In this document: piece after piece, positions 15,675 to 24,616 of the stretch | Numbering within the stretch: the stretch's first letter is position 1 | Layout of the letters: every line of letters starts with the position of its first letter | NCBI GenBank assembly: GCA_017522135.1 | Contig: JAFXAB010000036.1 | Location: forward strand, 1 to 47,755 | Direction of reading: 5' to 3' | Source of the DNA: Bacteroidaceae bacterium | GTDB lineage: Bacteria > Bacteroidota > Bacteroidia > Bacteroidales > Barnesiellaceae_A | DNA: 47,755 nt | The notes under the pieces: generated by a model | The model's input: only the letters and a program-made list of their open reading frames with translations | The model's database searches: none | Told to the model about the DNA's origin: nothing | Position numbers and translations under genes: made by a program

Positions 15675-16724
15675 TTATTCGGCCGAGAAGTCTTTGATGC
15701 GCTGTTCCTCGTCGAGCTTGCAAATGAGCAGCGTATTGTCTTTCTCGGCGACGATGTAACCGTCGAGACCTTGCACAACAACGCGACGATTTTGGGGAGC
15801 ATGAATGATGCAATTGCTACTGTCAAATAGCTTGACATTGCCAACAATTGCATTACCACACTCGTCGTGCGTGATGTGTGTGTGCAACGAACCCCATGTA
15901 CCGAGGTCGCTCCATCCGAAGTCGGCGGGATATACATATATGTTGGGAGATTTTTCCATGACGGCATAGTCGATAGAGATATTGGGGCATGTGGGGAAGA
16001 GCTTGCCAATGGTCTCTTGTTCGCGCGGAGTATATAGAGCAGGAGCTATGTTGTTGAAAATCTCGGCAAGGTCGGGTTGGTAGGTCGATATAGAGTCGAT
16101 GATGGTCTTGACGTTCCATACAAATATACCGGCGTTCCAAAGGTAGTTGCCTGCCCGGAGGTATTCCTTGGCGACCTCAAGGATGGGTTTTTCCTTGAAC
16201 TGCTCGACCTTACAAATCTCGCTGTTGTCGAGTTGGTTGCCGGCGGCTATATATCCATAACCTGTCTCGGGACGGCTGGGACGTATACCAATGGTAACAA
16301 TCGAATTGCCTTGAGCCGTGAATGCGAGTGCTTGCGCAACGACACGTTGAAACTCTGTAGTATTGAGTACAAGGGCATCGCTGGGTGTAACGACGATGTT
16401 AGCATCGGGATGACGTTGCTGAATCTTCCATGCTACATAGGCAATGCAAGGAGCTGTATTGCGACGACAAGGCTCGGCCAAAATATTGTCGACGGGAATC
16501 TCGGGGAGTTGCTCACGCACTACCGAAACGTACTGCTCGGAGGTAACAACCCAGACGTGCCGGGGGTCGCATATACCGCGAAAACGGTCGACAGTGAGTT
16601 GAATAAGAGTGCGACCACATCCCATAACGTCGATGAATTGTTTGGGACATTGGGGTGTACTCATAGGCCAAAATCGGCTACCAATGCCACCGGCCATTAT
16701 TACTACATGGTTGTTTTTACTCAT
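15675..16724 (-). CDS. manC: Mannose-1-phosphate guanylyltransferase
   Basis: A 349-aa nucleotidyltransferase that makes GDP-mannose from mannose-1-phosphate and GTP. The signature AGGIGSRFWPMSTPQCPKQF is at about residues 10-29, EPCRRNTAPCIAY near 90-102, and VVTPSDALV near 118-126; the product-side FKEKP motif is near 180. It lacks the second, isomerase domain of bifunctional ManC-ManA proteins, so mannose-6-phosphate isomerase must be elsewhere. ATG 16724 is chosen because MSKNNHVVIMAGGIG is the natural start; the open frame further upstream runs into the acyltransferase gene. Confidence 0.92.
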   Translation of the reverse strand: MSKNNHVVIMAGGIGSRFWPMSTPQCPKQFIDVMGCGRTLIQLTVDRFRGICDPRHVWVVTSEQYVSVVREQLPEIPVDNILAEPCRRNTAPCIAYVAWKIQQRHPDANIVVTPSDALVLNTTEFQRVVAQALAFTAQGNSIVTIGIRPSRPETGYGYIAAGNQLDNSEICKVEQFKEKPILEVAKEYLRAGNYLWNAGIFVWNVKTIIDSISTYQPDLAEIFNNIAPALYTPREQETIGKLFPTCPNISIDYAVMEKSPNIYVYPADFGWSDLGTWGSLHTHITHDECGNAIVGNVKLFDSSNCIIHAPQNRRVVVQGLDGYIVAEKDNTLLICKLDEEQRIKDFSAE

Positions 16725-16773
16725 ATCTATATTTTTTTTAAGCCCGGCCATGCACATGTGCTGTCGGGATAAT

Positions 16774-17724
16774 TTATAATTGTGTATATGGCACATACAT
16801 GCTACGGTGCATGATGAGTGCCGATAATTTTATTTTATCGCAAATGCGTGCGCATATCATTGTTGATAAAATGACAAATATGGTGCTGACAACAGACCAA
16901 AGTATCTGTGTAGTATCGAAAGCAAAGATGGGTGCAAACAACTTGGTTGCAATGGTAAATATGGGAGAGAAGAGAACTATAGCGATAGAGTTGCGCCCTA
17001 TCCACACAATAGTGCTGCGAATGGATGCAATGCGTGTGTGGTTGTATATGGCCAACAGAAAACTGAGCATAAACAATGTGAGGGCAATGCCACTCAATGA
17101 GGTGCGTGCGAGGCTGTCACTGAATATCGTAATGAGCACAATGGGTAGTACCGAAAGTAGCGAGGGGTATATGATGCTGCGCATATCGTTGGCACTCTTG
17201 CGTATGATGTAGCCTATCATAAAGTAGATGACGTGTATGAAACTAAATCCCTCGACAAAGAGCGAAACCACAAACAAGAGTGTGGAGGCAATGATGACCC
17301 GGTTGAAGAGGTTGCAACGCAGGCGAGATGCTGCAAATGTACCCAACATACATAATGCCATGGTGTGCAGATACCAATATGTACCGGATGGCTTGCATGC
17401 GACGTACGACAGAATGGAAAGCACCCCCGGCTCGACGCGGTTGTTGGTGGGAAGGTAGTTTTGCATGATGCTCAAGGCAACCATGTAGAGTGTATTGAAG
17501 AGCAAATAGGGCCAGAGGATGGCTGTGAAGGTCTTGAGAAACTTTGACTTGTCGTCGTTGAAGAAAAACCCCGATAATACCAGAAAACCAGACATGTGAA
17601 ATACATATACCCACTCCTTGACAATCAAAAAGGATTGTGAAGTGAGTGTGAGGTGAAAAATCACCATGAGGGTAATGAGTATTCCCTTAACGAAATCGTA
17701 GTCGTGTATGCGCTTGTCGAGCAT
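16774..17724 (-). CDS. Acyltransferase family 3 membrane protein (sugar O-acetyltransferase-like)
   Basis: A 316-aa protein with about ten hydrophobic helices. The start RIHDYDFVKGILITLMVIFHLT matches the first helix of acyltransferase-3 proteins, where Asp/Lys-Gly and a conserved His are expected, and FHMSGFLVLSGFFF follows near 42-55. Such proteins transfer acetyl groups to sugars of capsule or O-antigen. As first gene of the GDP-fucose operon (49 bases before manC), acetylation of a fucose- or mannose-containing glycan is an attractive guess. It is read from the promoter at 17866-17896 through a 130-base leader. Confidence 0.82.
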   Translation of the reverse strand: MLDKRIHDYDFVKGILITLMVIFHLTLTSQSFLIVKEWVYVFHMSGFLVLSGFFFNDDKSKFLKTFTAILWPYLLFNTLYMVALSIMQNYLPTNNRVEPGVLSILSYVACKPSGTYWYLHTMALCMLGTFAASRLRCNLFNRVIIASTLLFVVSLFVEGFSFIHVIYFMIGYIIRKSANDMRSIIYPSLLSVLPIVLITIFSDSLARTSLSGIALTLFMLSFLLAIYNHTRIASIRSTIVWIGRNSIAIVLFSPIFTIATKLFAPIFAFDTTQILWSVVSTIFVILSTMICARICDKIKLSALIMHRSMYVPYTQL

Positions 17725-17814
17725 AGTATAGCAAGGTTACCAATAGTTATTATCGTTATGCGTAAATACCTTATATGCAAATATTTACAAAGTCATATAC
17801 ACATCGGCCATGTT

Positions 17815-17846
17815 GATATTGTCAATAGCTGTAGGGCTATTGTTGA
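17815..17846 (-). promoter_or_regulatory. Hairpin in the 5' leader of the GDP-fucose operon
   Basis: CAATAGC (17823-17829) pairs with GCTATTG (17836-17842), and the flanking GTC/GAC extends the stem past one bulged base. It lies inside the expected leader between the transcription start near 17858 and the acyltransferase start at 17724. No U-tract follows, so it is not a terminator. Role unknown. Confidence 0.4.
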
Positions 17847-17865
17847 CGGTGGTGTATAGTCGATA

Positions 17866-17896
17866 CAAATTTAGGAAAATTTCTTATAAATAACAA
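17866..17896 (-). promoter_or_regulatory. Bacteroidetes-type promoter for the GDP-fucose operon
   Basis: On the minus strand, TTG (17896 to 17894) is followed after exactly 20 bases by TAAATTTG (17873 to 17866). This is a full consensus match, about 140 bases before the acyltransferase start. Confidence 0.75.
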
Positions 17897-17931
17897 CACG
17901 TAGGGGTAAGGTAGATGTAAGGGGGGAAGAA

Positions 17932-17985
17932 TAATAAGGCCTAAAGGGGCTATAAGGCCTAAAGGGCGATAAAGGCGATAGAGTG
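17932..17985. repeat. Degenerate 9-bp tandem repeat array, copy 1
   Basis: About five units of the type TAWAAGGSC (for example TATAAGGCC, TAAAGGGCG) are followed by GATAGAGTGGATACGCAATT. The same array and the same trailing sequence recur at 24447-24525 and, in part, near 30894-30940. The gap 17725-18305 also holds a second array (18139-18215), a palindromic repeat (18051-18128) and a terminator; I see no gene in it. Confidence 0.75.
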
Positions 17986-18050
17986 GATACGCAATTTCAC
18001 TGGGGGTGTATTAGGAGGCTATGATATTGCACTTATTCGTGTGCCGGATA

Positions 18051-18128
18051 TTAACCCCTACCCCCTGCGGGGACTCCCCCTATCTCGCGCTTCGCTCGCA
18101 GGGGGAGAAATGGTTACAGACCGGTGTA
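18051..18128. repeat. GC-rich palindromic intergenic repeat, copy 1
   Basis: The element begins TTAACCCCTACCCCCTGCGG, continues with CTCCCCCTATCTCGC, and ends CTCGCAGGGGGAGAAA. CTCCCCCT pairs with AGGGGGAG, and CCCC with GGGG, so it can fold into nested hairpins. Close relatives lie at 24382-24440 and 30954-31213. The tail GGTTACAGACCGGTGTA resembles the tail of the tandem copies at 31 kb. Confidence 0.75.
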
Positions 18129-18138
18129 ATGAGGAGGG

Positions 18139-18215
18139 ATAAAAGGGCATTAATGTCTATAAAGCCTAAAAGGGCTAAAAGGGCTATAAGGCCTAAAGGG
18201 CAATGAGGGTGCGGT
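18139..18215. repeat. Degenerate 9-bp tandem repeat array, copy 2
   Basis: Units such as TAAAAGGGC, TAAAGCC, TATAAGGCC and TAAAGGGCA run in tandem with small slips. The array directly follows the palindromic repeat. Confidence 0.7.
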
Positions 18216-18240
18216 GGCGTGGTAGGCGTGGTGGGGTGAT

Positions 18241-18274
18241 AAAAAAGGCTCCGACGGATGTGTGTCGGAGCCTT
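18241..18274 (-). terminator. Rho-independent terminator of the RND efflux operon
   Basis: AAGGCTCCGAC (18245-18255) pairs with GTCGGAGCCTT (18264-18274) as an 11-bp perfect stem. Reading the minus strand it is followed by a T-run (A-run at 18241-18246 on plus). It lies 32 bases after the RND pump stop. Confidence 0.9.
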
Positions 18275-18305
18275 GGGGGTGTGTTATAAGAGCGTTTACA
18301 CGGTC

Positions 18306-21300
18306 TTATTCTTTGTCTTTCTTGGCGGTTTTCTTCTCGGAGAATAGGCCTACAAGGTACTTTTCGTTGAAAGATTGCATCATTACCCAGAAGTTGGGGA
18401 CAAACATAGTACCTAAGATAGTGTTGACAAGCATACCAAATACGACAGCAGCACCGAGCGATATGCGACTTGCCGCACCGGCACCGGAAGCAAACAAAAG
18501 CGGTAATACACCAATGACAAAGGCTAATGATGTCATAAGGATAGGACGAAGTCGCAGACGACCGGCCTCGATGGCAGCTTGCTTGATGGGCATGCCCTCT
18601 TTGTTGCGATAATCGCGAGCAAACTCAACGATAAGAATGGCATTCTTGGCCGAGAGGGCAATGAGGAGTATGACACCAATCTGAGTGTAGATACTTACCG
18701 ACTCGTTCATAATCCAACAACCCAATACCGTTCCTAAGATGGCTGTAGGCATAGAGAGGATTACGGCAACGGGGTCGGTCCAGCTTTCGTATTGAGCAGC
18801 CAAGACAAAAATAACCAGAACTATGGCGAGGGCAAAGATGATAGTAACCGATGAGCCGGACTCTTTTTGTTGCTGAGCCATACCGGTCCAACTAAGAGCG
18901 AAGTTGTTGCCCAATCGATCCTTAACAAGTTGCTCGGTCTCCAATAGAGCTTGAGTAGTACTTGCATTGGCGGCGGGGAGCGTTGTGATAGATGCAGAAG
19001 GATACATGTTGTAACGAGTGACAAGGTTTTGTCCCATAACCGACTTGATGTTTGTAAAGGCGGCAAAAGGCACCATGAGTCCGTCACGATTCTTGACACT
19101 GAGCTTGAGCACATCGTCGATGCTGGCACGGGCCGTTGCATCGGCACTGATTTTCACTTGATATACACGTCCAAACTCTACGAAGTCATTGACGTAGCTT
19201 GCACCCATTTGGAAAGAGAGAGCTTGGAAAACATCTTTGATGTTGAGTCCCATGAGTTCAACACGGCTGCGGTCGAACTCGATGAAGTATTGCGGAGAAG
19301 ATCCTTCAAAGAAAGAGGTTACAGAACCAATAGAGGGATAATCCTTGAGGTCGGTCTTAAGAGACCTCAATGCTTGCTCGATAGCGAGTACACCTTGGTT
19401 GTTGATGTCTTCAAGTTGCCACTCAAGACCACCGGTGTTACCAAGACCTTGGATGGCAGGGGGATTGACGGCAAAGATAACAGCCTCTTGTATGGCAGCT
19501 GCATCGCGGTTGATGCGAGCCACAACGGCATCGGCACTGTGTTCTTTTCCGGGTCGTTCATGCCAATGCTTAAGTACGACGAAGAAAGTACCCATGTTGG
19601 ACGATTGCGATCCGAAGAGTGAAGAGAAACCATTGATAACGAGCAGATTTTCTACTTCGGGATATTGCATAATGGTCTTTTCGAGACGTTCAGTCACCTC
19701 GGCAGTACGGTCGAAAGAAGAGGCGTTGGGCAACTGTACAGATGTGATGACATAGCCCAAGTCTTCGGAAGGAATGAAGGATGAGGGCCATTTCATAAAT
19801 CCGTAGAAAGCTCCAACAGAGAGAATCAAGAATATAGTCATTGCAATCACCGGCTTCTTAATCATCGATGTGATGATGTTGACATATCCGGCAAGGGTTA
19901 CATCAAAGGTCTTGTTGAACCATCGGTATACACAGAACTTTGTTTCGCGAGTAGGTTGCAGGAACAAAGCACAAAGTGCCGGGGTGAGCGTGAGCGAGTT
20001 TAGTCCACTGAATATGGTAGCGACAGCAATTGTCAAGGCAAATTGCTTGTATAGAACACCGGTAATACCACCTATGAAAGCCGTGGGTATAAAGACAGAA
20101 AGCAAAACGAGAACGACGCCAATAACCGGGCCTGTTATTTCCTCCATTGCTTTGATAACAGCTTCTTGTCGAGAGTATTGCCCGGTGTCGAGCAGACGGG
20201 TGGCATTCTCCACCACAACAATGGCATCGTCGACAACAATGGCAATAGCCAGAACGAGACCGAAAAGCGTGAGCGTGTTGATTGAAAAGCCCATTAGTTG
20301 CATTACGGCAAAAGTAGCGATGAGCGAAACAGGAATGGTAAGCGATGGGATAATTACGGCGCGGAAGTTCTGCAAGAAAAGGAGGATGACGAGCATAACG
20401 ATGAGTGTAGTCTCGACAAAAGTAATGAGCACCTCTTCGATAGAAGCAGTAACGAACTCGGTAGTGTCGAGCACGACATCATAAGTAACACCTTGAGGGA
20501 AGTATTGTTGCAACTCGTCCATTTTTTTGCGTACACCTTGAGCCACATCGAGTGCGTTAGAACCGGGGAGTTGGTATATAGCAATAGCTGCCGCCTCCTT
20601 ACCGTTGAGTTTGGCAGCAACGTTGTAGGAAGCACTACCCAACTCGATGGTGGCAACGTCTTTGAGTCGCAAGTATCCGCCTTTACCGTCGGAACGAATG
20701 ATTATGTTGCCAAACTGCGATACGTCGGTCATCATACCTTCGGTCTTGAGAGTAAACTGGAAGGCTTCGGGAGAAGATATAGGTTGCTGACCGACACTAC
20801 CGGCAGGAGCGACAATATTTTGCGAAGCAATAGCGTTGTAAACCTCGGCTGCCGTAACACCTCGCATGCGCATAATCTCGGGTTTGAGCCATACACGCAT
20901 ACTGTAATCGTCGGCACCAAAAATAGTCACACCACCTACTCCGGGCTGGCGAGAAAGCTCGTCGACAATCTTGAGGTTGGCATAGTTTGAGAGGAAAAGG
21001 CCATCATACTCTTCGCGGTCGGAGTTGAGAGCCAAGAACATAACGATGCTCGTAGATTGTTTTTTGGTAGTTATACCTTGTTGTATAACAGCCTGAGGGA
21101 GGGAATTTTGAGCGACGCTAACACGATTTTGTACCAAAACGGTAGCCATATCGATATCGGTACCCACCTCGAATGTAACAGTAAGAGTGTACTGTCCTGT
21201 TGAAGAAGAGGTAGAGCTCATGTATATCATGCCATCGACACCGTTTACTTGCTGCTCAATGGGAACGCCCACAGTCTCGGCAATGGTTTCGGCATCGGCA

Positions 21301-21455
21301 CCGGGATATATGGCCGTAACTTGTACGGTAGGGGGAGTAATATCGGGGTATTGAGCAATAGGCAGGGTAAAGAGAGTGATAGCACCCGCCAATACCATTA
21401 CCAATGCCAATACAGTAGCAAAGATAGGATGCTTAACAAAAAACTTGGATAACAT
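18306..21455 (-). CDS. RND efflux pump inner-membrane subunit (AcrB/MexB-like, HAE1)
   Basis: A 1049-aa proton-driven drug exporter. It begins with FFVKHPIFATVLALVMVLAGAI, the first membrane helix, then two periplasmic porter loops and the helix bundle with the proton-relay aspartates in AIAIVVDDAIVVVENATRLL near residue 405. The second half repeats the layout (AILIVEFARDYRN near 970). QLPGSNALDVA and GITTKKQSTS are typical AcrB porter segments. Full length for the family. It is the last gene of a three-gene operon with adaptor and outer-membrane factor. The C-terminus ends in a Lys-rich tail. Confidence 0.95.
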   Translation of the reverse strand: MLSKFFVKHPIFATVLALVMVLAGAITLFTLPIAQYPDITPPTVQVTAIYPGADAETIAETVGVPIEQQVNGVDGMIYMSSTSSSTGQYTLTVTFEVGTDIDMATVLVQNRVSVAQNSLPQAVIQQGITTKKQSTSIVMFLALNSDREEYDGLFLSNYANLKIVDELSRQPGVGGVTIFGADDYSMRVWLKPEIMRMRGVTAAEVYNAIASQNIVAPAGSVGQQPISSPEAFQFTLKTEGMMTDVSQFGNIIIRSDGKGGYLRLKDVATIELGSASYNVAAKLNGKEAAAIAIYQLPGSNALDVAQGVRKKMDELQQYFPQGVTYDVVLDTTEFVTASIEEVLITFVETTLIVMLVILLFLQNFRAVIIPSLTIPVSLIATFAVMQLMGFSINTLTLFGLVLAIAIVVDDAIVVVENATRLLDTGQYSRQEAVIKAMEEITGPVIGVVLVLLSVFIPTAFIGGITGVLYKQFALTIAVATIFSGLNSLTLTPALCALFLQPTRETKFCVYRWFNKTFDVTLAGYVNIITSMIKKPVIAMTIFLILSVGAFYGFMKWPSSFIPSEDLGYVITSVQLPNASSFDRTAEVTERLEKTIMQYPEVENLLVINGFSSLFGSQSSNMGTFFVVLKHWHERPGKEHSADAVVARINRDAAAIQEAVIFAVNPPAIQGLGNTGGLEWQLEDINNQGVLAIEQALRSLKTDLKDYPSIGSVTSFFEGSSPQYFIEFDRSRVELMGLNIKDVFQALSFQMGASYVNDFVEFGRVYQVKISADATARASIDDVLKLSVKNRDGLMVPFAAFTNIKSVMGQNLVTRYNMYPSASITTLPAANASTTQALLETEQLVKDRLGNNFALSWTGMAQQQKESGSSVTIIFALAIVLVIFVLAAQYESWTDPVAVILSMPTAILGTVLGCWIMNESVSIYTQIGVILLIALSAKNAILIVEFARDYRNKEGMPIKQAAIEAGRLRLRPILMTSLAFVIGVLPLLFASGAGAASRISLGAAVVFGMLVNTILGTMFVPNFWVMMQSFNEKYLVGLFSEKKTAKKDKE

Positions 21456-21490
21456 ATATAGTGAGTATTAGTGGGAAAAGTTGATAAAAA

Positions 21491-22594
21491 TTACTCAACG
21501 GGGTTGATAATCATACCTTCGTGAACTTTTTGCAATGCAAGCGAGACGTATTTTTCGCCCGGCATAAGACCCTTGTATACAATGCGTAAAGAGTCGTTGT
21601 AAAGTTCGCCAATTTCAATATGACGCAACTCAACGCGATTGGAGTCGTTGACGGTGTATAGATATTTACCCACCTGATCGGTACCAATAGAAGCATCGCG
21701 AACCATTACGACTTTTTGGCTACGAGTGTAGGGCATGTGAACGGTTGTGTACATACCGTGCTTGAGTTCGTTGTAGGGATTGTCTACGACGATGCGCACG
21801 CGCATTGTACCTGTTGTAAGGTCGATATTGGGGGCGACATAGTCGATGTAACCTTTGTAGTCGTGAGGCAGAATCTCGCTGAAAGATAGTTTAACGGCAT
21901 CGTGGCCGAGAGTAGTATGGTTGTTTTTGAGATTCTGTATGAGTTTCATGTATTGAGCATCGTCGATGCTGAAGTAGGCATACATTTGGTTGTCTTGGTA
22001 TATAGTAGCCATATAAGAAGATGCGTTTACATAGTCTCCGTCGCCATATTTTGATGTATTGGGACGACCCGAGAAAGGAGCCGTAATGTAGCAATAGCTG
22101 AGTTGTGTGCGAGCCGAGCGCAGTGCGGCCTCGGCATTCATAACAGCAGCCTCGGCTTGATAGAAAGCGGCCTCGGACTTAATATAGTCTATTTCGCTGA
22201 TGGCATTGGTGTTGGCCACATCTTTCATGCGCTGGTAATTACTCTCGGCAAAGTAAAGTTCGGCTTTGCATGTAGCCAATGTCGCCTCGGCTTGTTGAAC
22301 AGCATCTTCGTATTGAGTAGGCTCGATGATAAAAAGAGTATCGCCCTTGGCGACAGGCTGTCCTGCGACATAATCAGATGCGACTTGAAAACCGGCAACA
22401 CGTGCCACGAGGTCGACAGTGTTTTTTGCCTCGAGATATCCGGGGTATGATGCAAATAGCGTAACAGAGTCTTGAATGGCAGTAGCCACTGCGATGTCTG
22501 GCGCAGAGGACTGTATGTCATTATTCTCATTGTTATGGCAAGCGACCATGCAGACTGTAGTGAGCAATAAAGAGAGGAAAATACGATTGTTCAT
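21491..22594 (-). CDS. RND efflux periplasmic adaptor lipoprotein (AcrA/MexA-like)
   Basis: A 367-aa membrane fusion protein linking pump and outer-membrane channel. The signal peptide has a lipobox with Cys at about residue 19 (CMVACHNNEN). The N-terminal barrel/lipoyl segment VDLVARVAGFQVASDYVAGQPVAKGDTLF is followed by a coiled-coil hairpin (QQAEATLATCKAEL...) near 85-155, then the second lipoyl half (ITAPFSGR) and membrane-proximal domain. It lies 35 bases before the pump gene and 24 bases behind the outer-membrane factor. Confidence 0.94.
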   Translation of the reverse strand: MNNRIFLSLLLTTVCMVACHNNENNDIQSSAPDIAVATAIQDSVTLFASYPGYLEAKNTVDLVARVAGFQVASDYVAGQPVAKGDTLFIIEPTQYEDAVQQAEATLATCKAELYFAESNYQRMKDVANTNAISEIDYIKSEAAFYQAEAAVMNAEAALRSARTQLSYCYITAPFSGRPNTSKYGDGDYVNASSYMATIYQDNQMYAYFSIDDAQYMKLIQNLKNNHTTLGHDAVKLSFSEILPHDYKGYIDYVAPNIDLTTGTMRVRIVVDNPYNELKHGMYTTVHMPYTRSQKVVMVRDASIGTDQVGKYLYTVNDSNRVELRHIEIGELYNDSLRIVYKGLMPGEKYVSLALQKVHEGMIINPVE

Positions 22595-22618
22595 AATTGT
22601 ATGTATTATTAAGATAGA

Positions 22619-24025
22619 TTACATATTTTGAGACCAACCACCACCGAGTGCTTGGTAAAGATTAACTAAAGCATGTACCATTGCACCACGAGTCTCTTCG
22701 AGCGAGTTTTGATAAGAGAGAGCTTGACGTTGTGCATCGAGAACAGTCTGGAAATCGACCAAACCGTTCTTGTAGAGGTCGATAGAAAGGTCGAGGGTAA
22801 GCTGACCTTGGTTGACCAACTCTTGCAAGAAAACCAATTGTTTGATGGCGTTTTTATAGGAAGACATTGCAGTCTCAACCTCTTGAACGGCTATCAACAC
22901 GGTGTTGTTGTAGTTGTCGACAGCAGCCTGCATCTGAGCCTTTGCAGCATTGTGAGCCTGAATGCGCTGAGATCCATTGAATAGAGTCCAACGGAAAGTG
23001 GGAGTGATATTGAACGCCAAGCTGCCCTTGTCAAAGAACTTGTCGAGGTTGTTGGAAGCATACCCCACGCTGCCATTGAGCGAAAGCGAAGGGAGGAAAT
23101 CGGTGACTGCTATACCGACAGCGGTAGCTTGAGCGGCGATGTTGTACTCGGCCTGACGGAGGTCGGGTCGACGACGCAAGAGGTCGTAAGGAATGCCGAC
23201 ACCAACGATTTGTACGAAGTCGACTTGTTGGGCCGGAACGACCAATCGATTGTATACGTCACTCGGGTACTTTCCGAGCAAGACTGCTATGATGTTGATT
23301 TGATGGTCTATAGCAGCTTTGAGTTGAGGTATAGAAGCTCTTGTTCCGAGGTATACAGTCTTGGCTTGTGCAACGTCGAGAGCCGAAGCCAGACCCGTGT
23401 TGAAACGCGTCTCGGTAATATCGAGGATAGCCATTTGCGAGAGGATGTTGCTCTCGGCCACCTGCATCTGCGCCTGATAAGTACGCAGTGTTATATAGTT
23501 GTTGGCCAACTGCGAGCAGAGAGCAATCATCGCGGCATTGTACTCCTCTTTGGTAGCATTGTATTGTTCTTTGCTTTCTTTGGCACGGAAGTAAATCTTG
23601 CCGAAGAGGTCAATTTCCCAACTGACAGAAATGTTTGCTTGCAGATATCTCGATAAAGAGGGGTCGGCCGAAACAGGATTAATGTTGCCACTTGTTTGAT
23701 TATTGACCCAATCGGCACCGAAACCAATTACGGGAGAGTAAGCAGCGAGAGCCGAATTGTACATAGACTTGGCCACTTGCATACGTTTTGCGGCAGCCAA
23801 GAGGTCGTAGTTGTTGCTAACGGCCTCATCAATAAGAGCCGTGAGGCATGTGTCGCCCAAGGAGAGCCACCACTTATCATCGGCCGGTGAAACGGTAGAC
23901 AATAGTTGAGAGTCGGAGTTCCATGCGTCGGGCAAGGGATTGTTGAGGTACTTTTGCGCTGAGAGTTGCGACATACAACAAAAGGCAACGACAAAGGCAC
24001 AAATAAAGGGTTTGTAGATTTTCAT
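22619..24025 (-). CDS. Outer-membrane efflux channel (OprM/NodT family)
   Basis: A 468-aa TolC-type protein. It has a signal peptide (KPFICAFVVAFCCMSQLSAQ) with likely cleavage near residue 24; no clear lipobox, unlike many OprM proteins. Two homologous halves each carry a coiled coil and beta-strands: ISVSWEIDLFGKIYFRAKESKEQYNATK near 130-157, and TRFNTGLASALDVAQAKT near 210-227; RRPDLRQAEYNIAAQATAVGIA near 288-309 is the NodT signature. It is the first gene of the operon, which is an unusual order (channel, adaptor, pump); the promoter is at 24094-24101. Confidence 0.93.
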   Translation of the reverse strand: MKIYKPFICAFVVAFCCMSQLSAQKYLNNPLPDAWNSDSQLLSTVSPADDKWWLSLGDTCLTALIDEAVSNNYDLLAAAKRMQVAKSMYNSALAAYSPVIGFGADWVNNQTSGNINPVSADPSLSRYLQANISVSWEIDLFGKIYFRAKESKEQYNATKEEYNAAMIALCSQLANNYITLRTYQAQMQVAESNILSQMAILDITETRFNTGLASALDVAQAKTVYLGTRASIPQLKAAIDHQINIIAVLLGKYPSDVYNRLVVPAQQVDFVQIVGVGIPYDLLRRRPDLRQAEYNIAAQATAVGIAVTDFLPSLSLNGSVGYASNNLDKFFDKGSLAFNITPTFRWTLFNGSQRIQAHNAAKAQMQAAVDNYNNTVLIAVQEVETAMSSYKNAIKQLVFLQELVNQGQLTLDLSIDLYKNGLVDFQTVLDAQRQALSYQNSLEETRGAMVHALVNLYQALGGGWSQNM

Positions 24026-24061
24026 TTTATAATGTTGTTAATTTTTTCAACTCAATCATAA

Positions 24062-24101
24062 CACAATGTAATTATTCATTGTGAAATACATGGCAAATAT
24101 A
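24062..24101 (-). promoter_or_regulatory. Probable -7 box and inverted-repeat operator of the efflux operon
   Basis: On the minus strand TATATTTG (24101 to 24094) fits the -7 consensus. Just downstream of the expected start, CACAATG (24062-24068) is mirrored by CATTGTG (24077-24083), a 22-bp dyad suited to a repressor. No regulator gene is adjacent, and no TTG lies at the -33 position. Confidence 0.5.
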
Positions 24102-24244
24102 CAAAAGAGTATCTGAAAGATACATAAAAAAGTACATTTTTTTAGCACTTTATAATAAAATGTTTCACACAATAGGTGTATTATTAACAAAAAGGCAAGT
24201 AAAGGTGTAAAAAGAGAGTATTGCCAGCAGGGGGGAAGAAAGGT

Positions 24245-24290
24245 GGGAAGGTCGATAAGGGCATTAAGGGCTAAAGGGCGTGAAGGTGGA
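24245..24290. repeat. Degenerate 9-bp tandem repeat array, copy 3
   Basis: GATAAGGGC, ATTAAGGGC, TAAAGGGCG and TGAAGGTGG units run in tandem, followed by a diverged trailing sequence. The gap 24026-24616 is otherwise non-coding: promoter region on the right, repeats in the middle, terminator on the left. Confidence 0.65.
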
Positions 24291-24381
24291 TTGAGTAAGG
24301 TGTACAAATTCATTGGGCGGGTGTTGGCGGACGCAATAAAATTGCGTCCCAACTTGCTTGTGATAACATGTGTGTAAGCAA

Positions 24382-24440
24382 TTAACCCCTACCCCTTGCG
24401 GGTACTCCCCCTATCTCGCTAACACTCGCAGGGGGAGAAA
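24382..24440. repeat. GC-rich palindromic intergenic repeat, copy 2
   Basis: TTAACCCCTACCCCTTGCGG, CTCCCCCTATCTCGCTAACA and CTCGCAGGGGGAGAAA match copy 1 at 18051 with a few substitutions. It has the same hairpin-forming arms. Confidence 0.75.
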
Positions 24441-24446
24441 GGTGGG

Positions 24447-24525
24447 AAGGTCGATAAGGTCGATAAGGTCTTTAAGGCCCTTAGGGGCTAAAAGGGAGGG
24501 ATGGGCGATATAGTGGATATGCAAT
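24447..24525. repeat. Degenerate 9-bp tandem repeat array, copy 4
   Basis: GTCGATAAG units, then TTTAAGGCC, CTTAGGGGC and TAAAAGGGA, end in GGCGATATAGTGGATATGCA. That trailing sequence is nearly identical to the one after copy 1. Confidence 0.7.
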
Positions 24526-24546
24526 TGTAATGGGGTAAGAATAAAA

Positions 24547-24590
24547 GTAATTGAGATTTTCGACCACGGTGGGTAGAAAATCTCAATTAC
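24547..24590 (-). terminator. Terminator downstream of nspC
   Basis: GTAATTGAGATTTTC (24547-24561) and GAAAATCTCAATTAC (24576-24590) form a perfect 15-bp stem with a 14-base loop. On the minus strand TTTTAT follows. It lies 26 bases after the nspC stop. Confidence 0.8.
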
Positions 24591-24616
24591 AACTTATATT
24601 ACTGAATATATGCGTG

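Noticed and set aside
18021..18206. 61-aa plus-strand frame ending in KRAKRAIRPKGQ
   Set aside because: It is made of the palindromic and 9-bp repeats.
24056..24352. 98-aa minus-strand frame in the gap before nspC
   Set aside because: It covers promoter, AT-rich and repeat sequence with no gene-like composition.
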